NCBI RefSeq assembly: GCF_001279525.1
Contig: NZ_LGDY01000132.1
Location: 1-47,809, forward strand
Length of the DNA: 47,809 nucleotides
Reading direction: 5' to 3'
From: Nocardia sp. NRRL S-836
GTDB lineage: Bacteria; Actinomycetota; Actinomycetes; Mycobacteriales; Pseudonocardiaceae
Part shown: positions 35,525-45,218 of the stretch, piece by piece
Layout of the letters: every line of letters starts with the position of its first letter
How positions within the stretch are numbered: the stretch's first letter is position 1
Made by a program: the position numbers and the translations under genes
Notes under the pieces: model-generated
Databases searched by the model: none
Told to the model about the DNA's origin: nothing
The model's input: only the letters and a program-made list of their open reading frames with translations

Positions 35525-37420
35525 GTGACTGAGCAGGCCAAGGCCGCCGTTAAACCGATCGACCCGACGAAGGTGCTCCAGCGCGTGATCCTGCCGCGCG
35601 ACGAGGACCCGCTCGACGTTCGACCGCTGTACCTCGACGAGCCCGAGCACGTGCACAGCCACGTGTCCTCGCGCCAAGCGGTCACCATCCCGCAGTCCGC
35701 GCGGGTGTCGTTCGCGTCGTACTTCAACGCGTTCCCCGCGGCCTACTGGCGGCGCTGGACGATCATCGACGACGTCGTCCTGCGCATGTCCGTGCGCGGC
35801 GCCGGTCGCATCGACGTCTACCGCTCCAAGCCCAGCGGCGACATCGTGCACCTCGAAGGCACCACGGTTCGCAGCCCGAAGGCGGCGACCGAGGTCACCT
35901 TCAAGATCAACCTGAAGCCGTACGAGGACGGCGGCTGGATCTGGTTCGACGTCTTCACCGACGACTCGACGCTGGAGATCGACCACGCGGCGTGGACGAC
36001 CGAGCAGGACCTGCCGGCGCAGAAGGTCGCCATCGGCATGACGACCATGCGCCCGGTCGACGCGGTCATCGCGCTGCGCACGCTCGGCGAGGACCAGGCC
36101 GTGCTCGACGTCGTGCAGAAGGTCTTCGTCGCCGACCAGGGCGCCGTGAAGGTCCGCGACACCGAGGGCTTCGCCGAGGCCGCCGCGGTGCTGGGCGACC
36201 GCCTGGAGGTCATCGAGCAGGAGAACCTCGGCGGCTCCGGTGGCTTCACCCGCGGTCTGTACGAGGCGATCGAGCACACCGACGTCGACCAGATCATGCT
36301 GATGGACGACGACATCCGCCTGGAGCCGGACGCGCTGCTGCGGTCCAACGCGTTCGCGCGCGCCGCCGCCCAGCCGGTCATCGTCGGCAGCCACATGCTC
36401 AACCTGCAGGCCCGCTCCCGGCTGCACAGCATGGGCGAGGTCGTCGACCTGGGCACCTGCTACTGGCGGGCCGCCCCCGGCGCGCTCACCGACCACGACT
36501 TCGGCGCCTCCTCGCTGCGCGAGACCGAGGAGATGCACACCCGCATCGACTCGACGTACAACGGCTGGTGGATGTGCCTGTTCCCGCGTGAGGTCGTGCA
36601 GCGCACCGGCTACCCGCTGCCGCTGTTCATCAAGTGGGACGACGCGGAGTACTCGCTGCGCGCGCTCGACCGCGGCTACCCGACGGTCTCGCTGCCCGGC
36701 TCGGCCGTGTGGCACATGCCGTGGACGGACAAGAACGACGCCACCGACTGGCAGGCGTACTTCCACACCCGCAACCGGCTCATCCTGGCCGCGCTGCACA
36801 GCCCGTACGACGTGCGCAAGACGCTGCTCAAGCAGGGTCTGAAGCAGTCGCTGGTGCACCTGCTGTCGATGGAGTACTCGACGGTCGCCATCCAGCAGAA
36901 GGCGCTGGAGGACTTCCTGGCGGGCCCGTCGAAGCTCTTCGACTCGCTGCGCACGGCGCTGCCGGAGATCCGCGAGCTGCGCAAGAACTTCCAGGACGCG
37001 CAGACCCTGCCGTCGGCCCGCGAGTTCCCGCCGCCGACCTTCGACATGGTCCGCACCGAGCAGATGCTCAGCAGGCCCTCGAACAAGGTCGTCCTGGCCC
37101 GTGAGGCCGGCAAGGCCGTGCTGCACAACCTGCGCAGCCCGCAGCCGTCGACCACGGCCCGCCCGCAGGTCAACGTGCCGTCGGCGAACGCGCGCTGGTA
37201 CCTGCTGGGCAACCTGGACAGCGCCACCGTGTCGCACCCGGACGGCAGCGGTGTCGCGTTCCGCAAGCGCGACCCGAAGGAGTTCCGCGCGCTGATGAAG
37301 CGCGCGGTCGCCAACTACCGCCGGCTGTCGGCGGAGTGGCCGCGGATGCAGAAGCTGTACCGCGACGCCCTGCCCGAGCTGACCTCGGTCGAGTCGTGGC
37401 GCAAGGTGTTCGAGAACTGA
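35525..37420 (+). CDS. glfT2: galactofuranosyltransferase GlfT2
   Basis: 631 residues, the polymerising galactofuranosyltransferase that alternates beta-1,5 and beta-1,6 links in cell-wall galactan. An N-terminal beta-sandwich (about 1-150) precedes a GT-A domain with EQENLGGSGGFTRGLYEAI, the metal site IMLMDDDIRLEPD and the acceptor region NGWWMCLFPREV / FIKWDDAEYSLRA. A C-terminal helical region follows. GTG start with GGAGGA 6 nt upstream. It is in its own unit, as a terminator separates it from glf, and a 16-bp stem ends it. Confidence 0.96.
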   Translation: MTEQAKAAVKPIDPTKVLQRVILPRDEDPLDVRPLYLDEPEHVHSHVSSRQAVTIPQSARVSFASYFNAFPAAYWRRWTIIDDVVLRMSVRGAGRIDVYRSKPSGDIVHLEGTTVRSPKAATEVTFKINLKPYEDGGWIWFDVFTDDSTLEIDHAAWTTEQDLPAQKVAIGMTTMRPVDAVIALRTLGEDQAVLDVVQKVFVADQGAVKVRDTEGFAEAAAVLGDRLEVIEQENLGGSGGFTRGLYEAIEHTDVDQIMLMDDDIRLEPDALLRSNAFARAAAQPVIVGSHMLNLQARSRLHSMGEVVDLGTCYWRAAPGALTDHDFGASSLRETEEMHTRIDSTYNGWWMCLFPREVVQRTGYPLPLFIKWDDAEYSLRALDRGYPTVSLPGSAVWHMPWTDKNDATDWQAYFHTRNRLILAALHSPYDVRKTLLKQGLKQSLVHLLSMEYSTVAIQQKALEDFLAGPSKLFDSLRTALPEIRELRKNFQDAQTLPSAREFPPPTFDMVRTEQMLSRPSNKVVLAREAGKAVLHNLRSPQPSTTARPQVNVPSANARWYLLGNLDSATVSHPDGSGVAFRKRDPKEFRALMKRAVANYRRLSAEWPRMQKLYRDALPELTSVESWRKVFEN

Positions 37421-37432
37421 TCGGCTGAACGG

Positions 37433-37469
37433 ACGACGGGCCCCGCTGGTGTGCAGCGGGGCCCGTCGT
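37433..37469. terminator. bidirectional terminator hairpin
   Basis: ACGACGGGCCCCGCTG (37433-37448), loop GTGTG and CAGCGGGGCCCGTCGT (37454-37469) form a perfect 16-bp stem between the convergent glfT2 and sugar-permease genes. Confidence 0.85.
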
Positions 37470-37474
37470 CGTTC

Positions 37475-38287
37475 TCAGCCCTTCACACCGGTCTCGGTGA
37501 CCCCGCGCACCAGGAACCGTTGCAGCGCCACGAACACGATCACCAGCGGCGTGATGGACACCGCCGCCGCGAGGAACAGCTGCACGACGTCGATCGACTG
37601 CGCGGTCAGGAACGTCGACAGCGCCACCTGCACGGTCCACGAGTCCTGGTCCTGCGCGATCACCAACGGCCACAGGAACTGGTTCCAGCTCGTCACGAAC
37701 GCGATGACGCCCAGCGCGGCGAAGAACCCCTTCGAGTTCGGCACCACGACCCGCCAGTACGTGCCCCAGTGCCCGAGCCCGTCGATCCGCGCGGCCTCCT
37801 CGACCTCGCGCGGGAAGTTCAGGAAGTACTGCCGGAACAGGAACGTGGTGAACCCGCTGAACAGGCCGGGGATCACCAGCCCGCGCAGGTCGGAGACCCA
37901 GCCCAGCGTCGACACCACCACGAACGTCGGCACGAACGTCACCGCCGCCGGGATCATCAGCGTCGCGACCACCAGCACCAGCACCACGTTCGAGTACCGG
38001 TAGGGGATCCGCGCCAGCCCGTAGCCGGCGAGCCCGCACAGCACCAGCTGCCCCGCGGTCTGCAGCACCGCCACCACCAGCGAGTTCACCATGCTGCGCA
38101 GCAACGGCACGGCCGGGTTCGCGAAGAGCTCGGCGAAGTTCTCCCAGCGGATCTCCCGCGGCCAGAACGTCCAGGTCGGCGCCGTCAGCTCGGCCTCGGT
38201 CGCCAGCCCGTTGCGCAGCACCAGGTAGAACGGGACCAGGAACAGCACCGCCGCCAGGGACAGTGCGAAGTACCGGAGGACCTTCAT
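37475..38287 (-). CDS. carbohydrate ABC transporter permease (MalG type)
   Basis: 270-residue inner-membrane permease with about six transmembrane helices. The ATPase-contact EAA motif reads EEAARIDGLGHWGTYWRVVVP. It is the last gene of a three-gene importer operon; its ATG overlaps the stop of the MalF-type gene. It pairs with that permease. No ATPase gene is nearby, so it probably uses a shared MsmK-like ATPase encoded elsewhere. Confidence 0.92.
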   Translation of the reverse strand: MKVLRYFALSLAAVLFLVPFYLVLRNGLATEAELTAPTWTFWPREIRWENFAELFANPAVPLLRSMVNSLVVAVLQTAGQLVLCGLAGYGLARIPYRYSNVVLVLVVATLMIPAAVTFVPTFVVVSTLGWVSDLRGLVIPGLFSGFTTFLFRQYFLNFPREVEEAARIDGLGHWGTYWRVVVPNSKGFFAALGVIAFVTSWNQFLWPLVIAQDQDSWTVQVALSTFLTAQSIDVVQLFLAAAVSITPLVIVFVALQRFLVRGVTETGVKG

Positions 38288-39162
38288 CGTGTGAACACCC
38301 GCCCCTGCAGCAGCGTGACACCCGCGATCAGCACCGTCAGGATCACCGCGCCCGCGCTGCCGTGCCCGAAGTCCTGCCCGCCGCTGCCCAGTGCCGTGTA
38401 GTAGAGGTAGATCAACGGCGGCCGTGCGAACGGCGGGTAGCCGCGGTCGGTGCCCAGCACGTTGTAGAACTCGTCGAACGCCTGGTAGGCCGCGACGAGC
38501 AGCAACAGCAGCACGGCCACCGACGTCGTGCGCAGCTGCGGCATCGTGACGTACCGCAACGTCTGCCAGCCGCGTGACGCCCCGTCGATCCACGCGGCCT
38601 CGTAGAGGTGCTGCGGGATCCGTTGCAGGCCCGCGATGAACAGGATCATGTAGAACCCCAGCTGCAGCCACAGCCGCAACGTCACCAGCACCAGCCAATA
38701 CCAGGGCGGCGACGTCGACACCGTCCACGCCACGGGCTCGGCGCCGAACCACCCCAGCACCGTGTTCGCGAGCCCGAACCGCACCCCGTTGAAGATCGAC
38801 AGCTTCCACACCAGCGACGCCACGACGTACGAGCACGCCGTCGGCAGGAAGAACACCGACCGGAAGAACGCCTTCATGAAGCTGATCTGGTTGACCAGCA
38901 ACGCCAGCGCCAGCGCCAGCACGAACGTCAACGGCACGATGAACGCCGCGAACACGCTGAACGTCCCGAGGCTCGCCAGGAACGGCTGGTCCGTCAGCAT
39001 GTCGGCGTAGTTGCGCAGCCCCACGAACTCCGCCGGCGTCACCGTGTTGCGCGCCTCGAAGAACGACAGCAGCAGGCTCCACCCGATCGGCACGTACACG
39101 AACACGAGCAGCCCCGCCGCGAACGGGCCGACGAACAGCCAGAACGCCCGCCCGTGCCTCAT
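38284..39162 (-). CDS. carbohydrate ABC transporter permease (MalF type)
   Basis: 292-residue permease with about six helices, beginning FWLFVGPFAAGLLVFVYVPIGWS, and the EAA loop YEAAWIDGASRGWQTLRYVTMP cut here by the family length. Overlaps the substrate-binding protein stop and the MalG-type start by 4 bp each, so translation is coupled. Substrate unknown; likely an oligosaccharide or sugar alcohol. Confidence 0.91.
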   Translation of the reverse strand: MRHGRAFWLFVGPFAAGLLVFVYVPIGWSLLLSFFEARNTVTPAEFVGLRNYADMLTDQPFLASLGTFSVFAAFIVPLTFVLALALALLVNQISFMKAFFRSVFFLPTACSYVVASLVWKLSIFNGVRFGLANTVLGWFGAEPVAWTVSTSPPWYWLVLVTLRLWLQLGFYMILFIAGLQRIPQHLYEAAWIDGASRGWQTLRYVTMPQLRTTSVAVLLLLLVAAYQAFDEFYNVLGTDRGYPPFARPPLIYLYYTALGSGGQDFGHGSAGAVILTVLIAGVTLLQGRVFTR

Positions 39163-40388
39163 CCGTACAGGCGCTTCAGCTCGTCCCGTGCCTTCGCGGC
39201 CGCGGCCCGCAGCTCCGCGTCGGCCGGTGCGCCGTCACGCACCACCCGCGACACCGCGTCGTTGAACGCCGTCCGCATCGCCGACGTCCAGTCCGGCGGG
39301 TTCGACGCCTTCGCGTTGTCCCGCACGAACTTCACCGCGTCCGCCGCCGCACCGCCGGACAGCTTCGACGCCTTGGCCGCGATGCTGTCGCGCGGCGGGA
39401 TGTGGAAGCCGTAGCCGAGGTTGAAGTCCTCCTGGTAGTCGGTCCGCTCGACCCACAACCACCGCACGAACTCCTTCGCCTCGTCGACCCGCTTCGACTT
39501 GGCGTTGACCATCGCGCCGAACGCCCCGACCGGCACGCTGGCCTTGCCGCTGTCGGTGAGCTTCGGGAACGGCAGCACCCCGAAGTCGTCACCCAGCGCC
39601 TTCTGGACCGCGGGCACGGTCCACAGCCCGGTCCACTGCATGGCGACGAGCCCCTGCGTGAACGCGTCCGGTTCCGCCCAGTCCTTCACCGCGCCCAGCA
39701 GCAGGCTGCCGCTGGTGTAGAGCTCCCGCAGCTTGCCGACCGCCCGCGCCGCCAGCGGGTCGTCGAACCCGACCTGGTGGTCGCGCACGTAGTCCAGCCC
39801 GACCGACCACAGCGCCGGCCCGCCCAGCACCGCGCCACCGCCGTCGTTGCCGGCGAAGAGCCCCTTCACCCCGCCGGTCGTGAGCCTGCGGGCCGCGTCG
39901 ACCAGCTCGTCCACGGTGGACGGTGGCGTGACACCCGCGGCCGCGAACATGCTCTTGCGGTAGAACAACATCTGCATGTCCACCGCCTGCGGGATGCCGT
40001 AGAGCTTCCCGTCGACGGTGTGGCCGGCGAGGATCGAGGCGGTGAAGTCGTTCTTGGCGTCGCCGAGCAGGTCGTCGAGCGGCACGAGCTGGCCTGCCCG
40101 CACCGAGCTGATCTGCGGGGTGGACTCGAAGACGTCCGGTCCGCCGTCGGACAGCAGGCTCGTCGCGAGCTTGGAGTCGTAGTCGCCGGGGTTCCACTGC
40201 ACGTCGACGGGGACTTTCCCGTACGCCTTCGCGTACCGCTCCACCGCCTGCTGCACGCCCGGCTCGCCGTAGGCGTGGTACCACTGCTTGAGGGCCTGGC
40301 CGTTGCCGCCCCTGCCGGTGTTGGAACCGCACGCGGTGAGCAGTGCCGTCGCGCCTGCCAGGGAAAGAAGTCTGCGTCGGGAGATCAC
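39159..40388 (-). CDS. ABC sugar-binding lipoprotein
   Basis: 409-residue solute-binding protein. The N-terminus MISRRRLLSLAGATALLTAC carries a twin-arginine-like RRRLLSL and a lipobox LLTAC, so export probably uses Tat followed by lipid anchoring outside the membrane. The mature part is of the family-1 (MalE-like) type with DVQWNPGDYDSKL and AMQWTGLWTVPAVQ. GTG start. First gene of the operon; no operator could be recognised in the 143-bp upstream gap. Confidence 0.9.
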   Translation of the reverse strand: MISRRRLLSLAGATALLTACGSNTGRGGNGQALKQWYHAYGEPGVQQAVERYAKAYGKVPVDVQWNPGDYDSKLATSLLSDGGPDVFESTPQISSVRAGQLVPLDDLLGDAKNDFTASILAGHTVDGKLYGIPQAVDMQMLFYRKSMFAAAGVTPPSTVDELVDAARRLTTGGVKGLFAGNDGGGAVLGGPALWSVGLDYVRDHQVGFDDPLAARAVGKLRELYTSGSLLLGAVKDWAEPDAFTQGLVAMQWTGLWTVPAVQKALGDDFGVLPFPKLTDSGKASVPVGAFGAMVNAKSKRVDEAKEFVRWLWVERTDYQEDFNLGYGFHIPPRDSIAAKASKLSGGAAADAVKFVRDNAKASNPPDWTSAMRTAFNDAVSRVVRDGAPADAELRAAAAKARDELKRLYG

Positions 40389-40531
40389 GCGTCCCGTCTT
40401 ACTCCGATCACCGCAGGTGCGCGAGGAATTACCCGAAGTGCGCGACGACGGCGCCGGAGAAGTTCACGATGTGGTCGCGGCCGGCCCTCCGCCGGAACGG
40501 GTGTCGCCGACAGCGGTTCCACCTCGGCGGA

Positions 40532-42472
40532 TCACTTGGCGAGCTTGTCCCACTCCACCCGGTACAGCTGGAACTCCGGGTTGCGGTAGACCGGGGTGAG
40601 CCCGTCGACCAGGTCGAGCTTCTGCAGGCCCTCCGCGCGCTTGAACTCCGCGATCATGCCCCAGCCGACCATCACGTACTTCACGTTCAACGAGCGGATG
40701 GCCTCCGCGACCTGCGGGTCCTTCTCGAACCGGTTGAACTTGTTCAGCAGCAGCTCGCGCTTCGGCGTGGCGACGCTGCCCTGGAAGTGCCCGATCACCG
40801 GGCGCCGGCCGGAGAGCGCGTACGCCCACACGGTGCCGTCACCGCGGTCGTTCATGATCAGCTCGCCGTTCTTGACGATCTTGCCGGTCTCGATCAGGCC
40901 CTGGTGCTCCAGCGGCGTGAGGACCGGGCTGTCGAACGTCCACGTCATGCGGTCGGCGTTGCGCGCCGCGTAGCCGTGGCTCTGGCCGAAGTAGCCGGCC
41001 GCCAGCACGACGGCGACGACCGCGAGCACGGCCACGGCGGTCCGGCGCGAGCGGGTCGTCTCCGGCACGCGCTGCAACACCCGGTCGGTGACCCAGCGCG
41101 CGGCGGTCTGCAGCGCCCAGCCGGCCGCCAGGGTCGCGGGCAGGATGATCACGGCGGCGAGCCGGAAGCGGTCGTTCCACCACGGCGAGGTGATGGTCTG
41201 GACCCACGGGGCGTCGAGCCCCGCCGCGCTGACGAGCAGGCCGAGGAAGAGCACGTAACCCGCGACCATCCAGCGCCAGGTCTTCTCGCGCCACAACAGC
41301 AGCAGGCCCGCCATCGTGAACAGTGCCAGCAGCCACTGCGGCCACGGCGCGTCGCTGCCGAACAGGATCGCGTCGCCGAACGCGCGCGAGACCGTCGTGA
41401 CGGCCGGCCAGTTGAAGGCGGCGGTGGCACCGGCCATCGTGCTCGCGCCGAGCAGGTACGCCGAGGCCAGCACGACGATCGCGACGGCCACCACGGCGAG
41501 CCGCGGCAGCTCCCGGCGGACCCACTCGCGCGGGTTGGCGAGAAGCCGTTGCAGCACCAGGAACACGCCGAAGCCGGCGGCGACGAACACCGAGGCCGAG
41601 TGCGTGGCGGTCAGACCGGCGCCGAGGAACGCCACCACGACCCCGAGCCGGTCGGCGCGGGTGTCGAGCCAGCGGATCAGGACCGAGAAGAACGGCACGA
41701 CCATCGCGAGCGCGGCGGCGTACGGGAAGAGCTGGCCCCACTGGTAGAGGTCCCAGGGGTAGTAGGCGAACGACGTGGACACCAGCGCGCTCGCCGCGGC
41801 GAAGCCCGCCGCCCCGCCGACGGCCCTGACCAGCGCGATCGTGCCCAGCGGGATGGTCAGCGTGGTGGTGACCAGCATGCCCGTGTTGATGATCCGCGGG
41901 ATGTCGGCGCCGCTGATGTCGTAGACCAGCGCCTCGAAGCAGTGGTAGGCGTTCGGGTAGAAGCTGCCACCGGGGTTGTCCGGCGCGTCGATCCACGCGA
42001 GCGCGCGCGGGCTGGAGTTGCCGGTCTCCGCGATCAGGCGGATGGCGTTGCCGTGGAACGGCGCGTCCCAGCCCTGCGGCACGGTGGCCAGGCCGTGCGT
42101 CGCGGCGCGCAGCACCAGCACCGCCACGACCGCGGCGACGACGACCGACACCACCACCGTGAGGTGACCGGACGTGGACCACGGCACCTGCGGGATGGTC
42201 AGCTCACGGCCGCGGCGGCGCAGCACTAATACGACGACGCCCATGACGCCGGTGATGACGACGCACCAGACGATGAAGGTCCACAGGTTCCACCGCACGC
42301 CGGCCATCGCGAAGAGCGGTGCGGCGATGCCGACGAGGCTCATGGTGACGGCGGGGGCGGCTCCGATGAGCAGCCAGCCCCGCAGACCGGCGGTCGCCGC
42401 CAGTGCCAGACCCGGCACCCACAGCAGCACGACCGTGACCAGTGCAGCCAGCAACGCGACCGCATCGAGCAT
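40532..42472 (-). CDS. DUF6541-type polytopic membrane protein (Rv3779-like)
   Basis: 646 residues with about 13-14 hydrophobic helices in the first 500, then a soluble extracytoplasmic C-terminal domain (TFDSPVLTPLEHQGLIETGK onward). The large loop after the first helices holds the GWDAPFHGNAIRLI and NPGGSFYPNAYHCFEAL blocks, reminiscent of GT-C glycosyltransferases. Position next to glfT1-wzt-wzm matches Rv3779, a probable GT-C-like protein in mycobacteria. It is the fourth gene of the wzm-wzt-glfT1 run, 43 bp after glfT1. Function is inferred from context only. Confidence 0.78.
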   Translation of the reverse strand: MLDAVALLAALVTVVLLWVPGLALAATAGLRGWLLIGAAPAVTMSLVGIAAPLFAMAGVRWNLWTFIVWCVVITGVMGVVVLVLRRRGRELTIPQVPWSTSGHLTVVVSVVVAAVVAVLVLRAATHGLATVPQGWDAPFHGNAIRLIAETGNSSPRALAWIDAPDNPGGSFYPNAYHCFEALVYDISGADIPRIINTGMLVTTTLTIPLGTIALVRAVGGAAGFAAASALVSTSFAYYPWDLYQWGQLFPYAAALAMVVPFFSVLIRWLDTRADRLGVVVAFLGAGLTATHSASVFVAAGFGVFLVLQRLLANPREWVRRELPRLAVVAVAIVVLASAYLLGASTMAGATAAFNWPAVTTVSRAFGDAILFGSDAPWPQWLLALFTMAGLLLLWREKTWRWMVAGYVLFLGLLVSAAGLDAPWVQTITSPWWNDRFRLAAVIILPATLAAGWALQTAARWVTDRVLQRVPETTRSRRTAVAVLAVVAVVLAAGYFGQSHGYAARNADRMTWTFDSPVLTPLEHQGLIETGKIVKNGELIMNDRGDGTVWAYALSGRRPVIGHFQGSVATPKRELLLNKFNRFEKDPQVAEAIRSLNVKYVMVGWGMIAEFKRAEGLQKLDLVDGLTPVYRNPEFQLYRVEWDKLAK

Positions 42473-42515
42473 CGAGATCCCCTACACCTTCACCTGAGCT
42501 GCGTCGCCCACGGCC

Positions 42516-43418
42516 TCACTTGCGGAAGAAGCGTTCCCTCTGGCCCAGCCGCACCAGCTTCAGCCACTCCACGAACCCCTTCGGGTCGCGCTTGACCCCG
42601 AGGAAGTAGAGCCCGAACCGGAAGACCTCCAGCAGACCGAGCTTGCGCATGCCGGGCTGCGAGAGCAGGTAACCCCGGTTGCGGTAGGTGTAGTAGCGCT
42701 TGACCGGGTTCTCCGGGTCCTGGGCGTGGAACTTGCCGCCCAGCATCGGCTTGAACTCGTCGGAGCCGTCCGGGTGCACGTACGCCACCCGCAGCGAGGT
42801 GCCGAACGGCACGCCGGAGCGCACCAGGCGGCGGTGGATCTCCACCTCGTCGCCGCGGAAGAACAGCCGGTAGTCCGGCACGCCCACGACGTCCAGGGTG
42901 GTCGCGCGGAACAGCGCGCCGTTGAACAGCGACGCGATGCCCGGCAGGAAGTCGGTGCCGAGCTCGGCCGCCGACCGCTTCCACGTCAGCCCGCGGCGCA
43001 GCGGGAACGCGAGCTTGTCCGGCCGGTCGATGTTCGTGACGACGGGGGAGATGGCGGCGAGCTTGCGCCGTTGCGCCTCCTCCAGCAGCACCTCCAGCAC
43101 GTTCTCGTCGGCGGGACGGCCGTCGTCGTCGGCCAGCCACACCCAGTCCGCGCCCAGCGACAACGCGTGCAGCATGCCGAGCGCGAACCCGCCCGCACCG
43201 CCGAGGTTGCGGTGCGAGGCGAGGTACGTGGTGGGGAGGGGGCACTGCTCGACCAGGTCGTCGACCGGCTGGTCGGGACCGTTGTCGACGACGACCAGGT
43301 GGTCGGGGACGCGCGTCTGGGTCGAGAGCGCCTTCAGCGACTCGGCCAGCAGCTCCCTGCGGTGGCGGGTGACCACCACCGCGACCACGGAGCCCTTGGG
43401 CAGTGCCTCGGTGTTCAC
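42516..43418 (-). CDS. glfT1: galactofuranosyltransferase GlfT1
   Basis: 300-residue GT2 enzyme that adds the first galactofuranose units to the rhamnosyl-GlcNAc-lipid primer. VVAVVVTRHRRELLAESLKA opens the GT-A fold, followed by HRNLGGAGGFALGMLHAL and the metal-binding WLADDDGRPADE. FNGALFRATTLDVVG and FFRGDEVEIHRRL resemble the GlfT2 acceptor region. GTG start 3 nt after wzt, so same operon. Identity is supported by the wzm-wzt neighbours, as in M. tuberculosis Rv3782. Confidence 0.9.
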   Translation of the reverse strand: MNTEALPKGSVVAVVVTRHRRELLAESLKALSTQTRVPDHLVVVDNGPDQPVDDLVEQCPLPTTYLASHRNLGGAGGFALGMLHALSLGADWVWLADDDGRPADENVLEVLLEEAQRRKLAAISPVVTNIDRPDKLAFPLRRGLTWKRSAAELGTDFLPGIASLFNGALFRATTLDVVGVPDYRLFFRGDEVEIHRRLVRSGVPFGTSLRVAYVHPDGSDEFKPMLGGKFHAQDPENPVKRYYTYRNRGYLLSQPGMRKLGLLEVFRFGLYFLGVKRDPKGFVEWLKLVRLGQRERFFRK

Positions 43419-43421
43419 GGT

Positions 43422-44237
43422 CTACTCGCCGCCATTTCCGCTGAGTACGGGGGTGTGGCCGAGCCTGGCCAGCTGGTCCGCGCTCATCCGCTCGAACGGG
43501 TCGTAGCCCTTGTACGCGGTGAGCACCTCACGCAGGTCCCCGTGCATTTTGACGTGGCCCTCGTCCATCCAGATCGCGGTGTTGCAGAACTCCATGAGGA
43601 ACTCGTCGGAGTGGTTCGCGAACACCAGGAGGCCGGAGCGGGCCACGAGGTCCTTGAGCCGGTCGCGGGCCTTCGCCAGGAACGCCGCGTCGACGGCGCC
43701 GATGCCCTCGTCCAGCAGGAGGATCTCGGGGTTGATCGACGTGACGACGCCCAGCGCGAGCCGGACGCGCATGCCCGTCGAGTACGTGCGCAACGGCATC
43801 TGCAGGTAGTCACCGAGCTCGGTGAACTCCGCGATGTCGTCGACCCGCTTCTCCATCTCCTTGCGGCTCATGCCGAGGAAGAGGCCGCGGATCATGATGT
43901 TCTCGTAGCCGGAGATCTCCGGGTCCATGCCGACGCCGAGGTCGAAGACCGGAGCGACCTTGCCGACGATCCGCGACTGGCCGCGGGTCGGCTCGTAGAT
44001 GCCCGCCAGCAGGCGCAGCAGCGTGGACTTGCCCGCGCCGTTGTGGCCGATCAGGCCGACGCGCTCGCCGTCCTTGAGGGACAGCGTGATGTCGTGCAGT
44101 GCCTCGATGATCGGCACCTTGCCCTCGGAGCCGATCTTGCCGCCGACCTTGCCGAGTGCGAGCTTCTTCAGTGAACGGGACTTCGCGTCGAAGATCGGGA
44201 AGTCGACCGATGCGTTCCAGACGTCGATGCTGACCAT
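43422..44237 (-). CDS. wzt: polysaccharide ABC exporter ATPase
   Basis: 271-residue ABC ATPase. Walker A GHNGAGKSTLL (about residue 64), signature YSTGMRVRLALGV, Walker B EILLLDEGIGAVD and the H-loop ANHSD are intact. The chain lacks the carbohydrate-binding C-terminal extension of E. coli O9a-type Wzt, like mycobacterial RfbE (Rv3781). It energises Wzm for export of lipid-linked galactan. ATG with GGGAGG 7 nt upstream, 15 bp after wzm. Confidence 0.93.
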   Translation of the reverse strand: MVSIDVWNASVDFPIFDAKSRSLKKLALGKVGGKIGSEGKVPIIEALHDITLSLKDGERVGLIGHNGAGKSTLLRLLAGIYEPTRGQSRIVGKVAPVFDLGVGMDPEISGYENIMIRGLFLGMSRKEMEKRVDDIAEFTELGDYLQMPLRTYSTGMRVRLALGVVTSINPEILLLDEGIGAVDAAFLAKARDRLKDLVARSGLLVFANHSDEFLMEFCNTAIWMDEGHVKMHGDLREVLTAYKGYDPFERMSADQLARLGHTPVLSGNGGE

Positions 44238-44252
44238 GTCGCGTCCTCCCTC

Positions 44253-45170
44253 TCAGACCCAGTACGAGACGCGGGCGCGGTAGTTGCGCAGGATGACGAG
44301 CGCGGCCAGCCAGCCGACGACCGTGAACCCGCCGACGACGGCCCAGTGGTGCCAGTCGACGTAGTGGCCGAGCAGGGGCGCCCGGACGACCTCGACGAAG
44401 TGGTAGACCGGGTTCAGCTCCGCGATCAGCACGCGCCACTGGGAGTCGCCACCGGACTTGGTGACCTTCGTGAGGATGTCCGCGTCCCACACGATCGGCG
44501 TCATGAAGAACACCAGGTTGATGAAGCTGTTCACGACCGGCGGGATGTCGCGGAAGCGGGTGCTGATGACGCCGAACAGCAGCGACACCCACACGGCGTT
44601 GACGGCCAGCAGCACGAAACCGGGGATCGCGAGCAGGATCGTCCAGCTGATGCCGGGCTGCTCCGTGCCGCCCGTGGTCATCCTGTACGGCTCCGACAGC
44701 GTGCCGAAGAAGATCACCATGACGATCAGGTAGATCACCAGGTTGTGCGCGAGGAACAGCACCTGGCGCCACACCATGCGCATCACGTGGACCGTGATCG
44801 GTGCGGGCAGGTGCTTGATCAGGCCCTCGTTGGCGATGAAGACGTCGGTGCCCTCGACCACGCAGCCGAGGATGAAGTTCCAGATGATGAAGCCCGCGGT
44901 GATGTACGGCAGGAAGGCCGGCAGCTCCGCGTCCAGCAGCACCGAGTACAGCAAGCCGAGCGCGAGCGCCGTTGTCCCCATCGAGATGGTGATCCACAAC
45001 GGACCGATGACCGACCGGCGGTAGCGCTGCTTGATGTCCTGCCAGCCGAGGTGGCCCCACAGCTCCCGGTGGTCCCACGCTTCCCGAACGTCGGCGAACG
45101 CGCGCTTGAAGCTGCGCGACTTGACGGCGGGGGGCGCCTCAGCTTGGGCGAGCGTACTGGTGGCTTGCAC
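44253..45170 (-). CDS. wzm: polysaccharide ABC exporter permease
   Basis: 305-residue ABC-2 permease with about six helices (ITISMGTTALALGLLYSVLL; PYITAGFIIWNFILGCVV; WTILLAIPGFVLLAVNAVW). The N-terminal amphipathic HLGWQDIKQRYRRSVIGPLW is the family's interface helix. With Wzt it moves the undecaprenyl-linked galactan across the membrane, as for Rv3783. The GTG at 45170 lies 8 nt after TACGCT (45184-45179), a leaderless promoter. First gene of wzm-wzt-glfT1-DUF6541. Confidence 0.92.
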   Translation of the reverse strand: MQATSTLAQAEAPPAVKSRSFKRAFADVREAWDHRELWGHLGWQDIKQRYRRSVIGPLWITISMGTTALALGLLYSVLLDAELPAFLPYITAGFIIWNFILGCVVEGTDVFIANEGLIKHLPAPITVHVMRMVWRQVLFLAHNLVIYLIVMVIFFGTLSEPYRMTTGGTEQPGISWTILLAIPGFVLLAVNAVWVSLLFGVISTRFRDIPPVVNSFINLVFFMTPIVWDADILTKVTKSGGDSQWRVLIAELNPVYHFVEVVRAPLLGHYVDWHHWAVVGGFTVVGWLAALVILRNYRARVSYWV

Positions 45171-45178
45171 GAGTACTG

Positions 45179-45218
45179 AGCGTACCGGCGCCTCAGGAGC
45201 CCCCTGGACGCCGGTACG
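45179..45218 (-). terminator. bpa 3' hairpin overlapping the wzm promoter
   Basis: CGTACCGGCG (45181-45190) and CGCCGGTACG (45209-45218) form a perfect 10-bp stem downstream of bpa. The 3' arm in the transcribed direction contains most of TACGCT (45184-45179), the -10 of wzm. The end signal of one unit and the start signal of the next therefore share bases. Confidence 0.6.
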
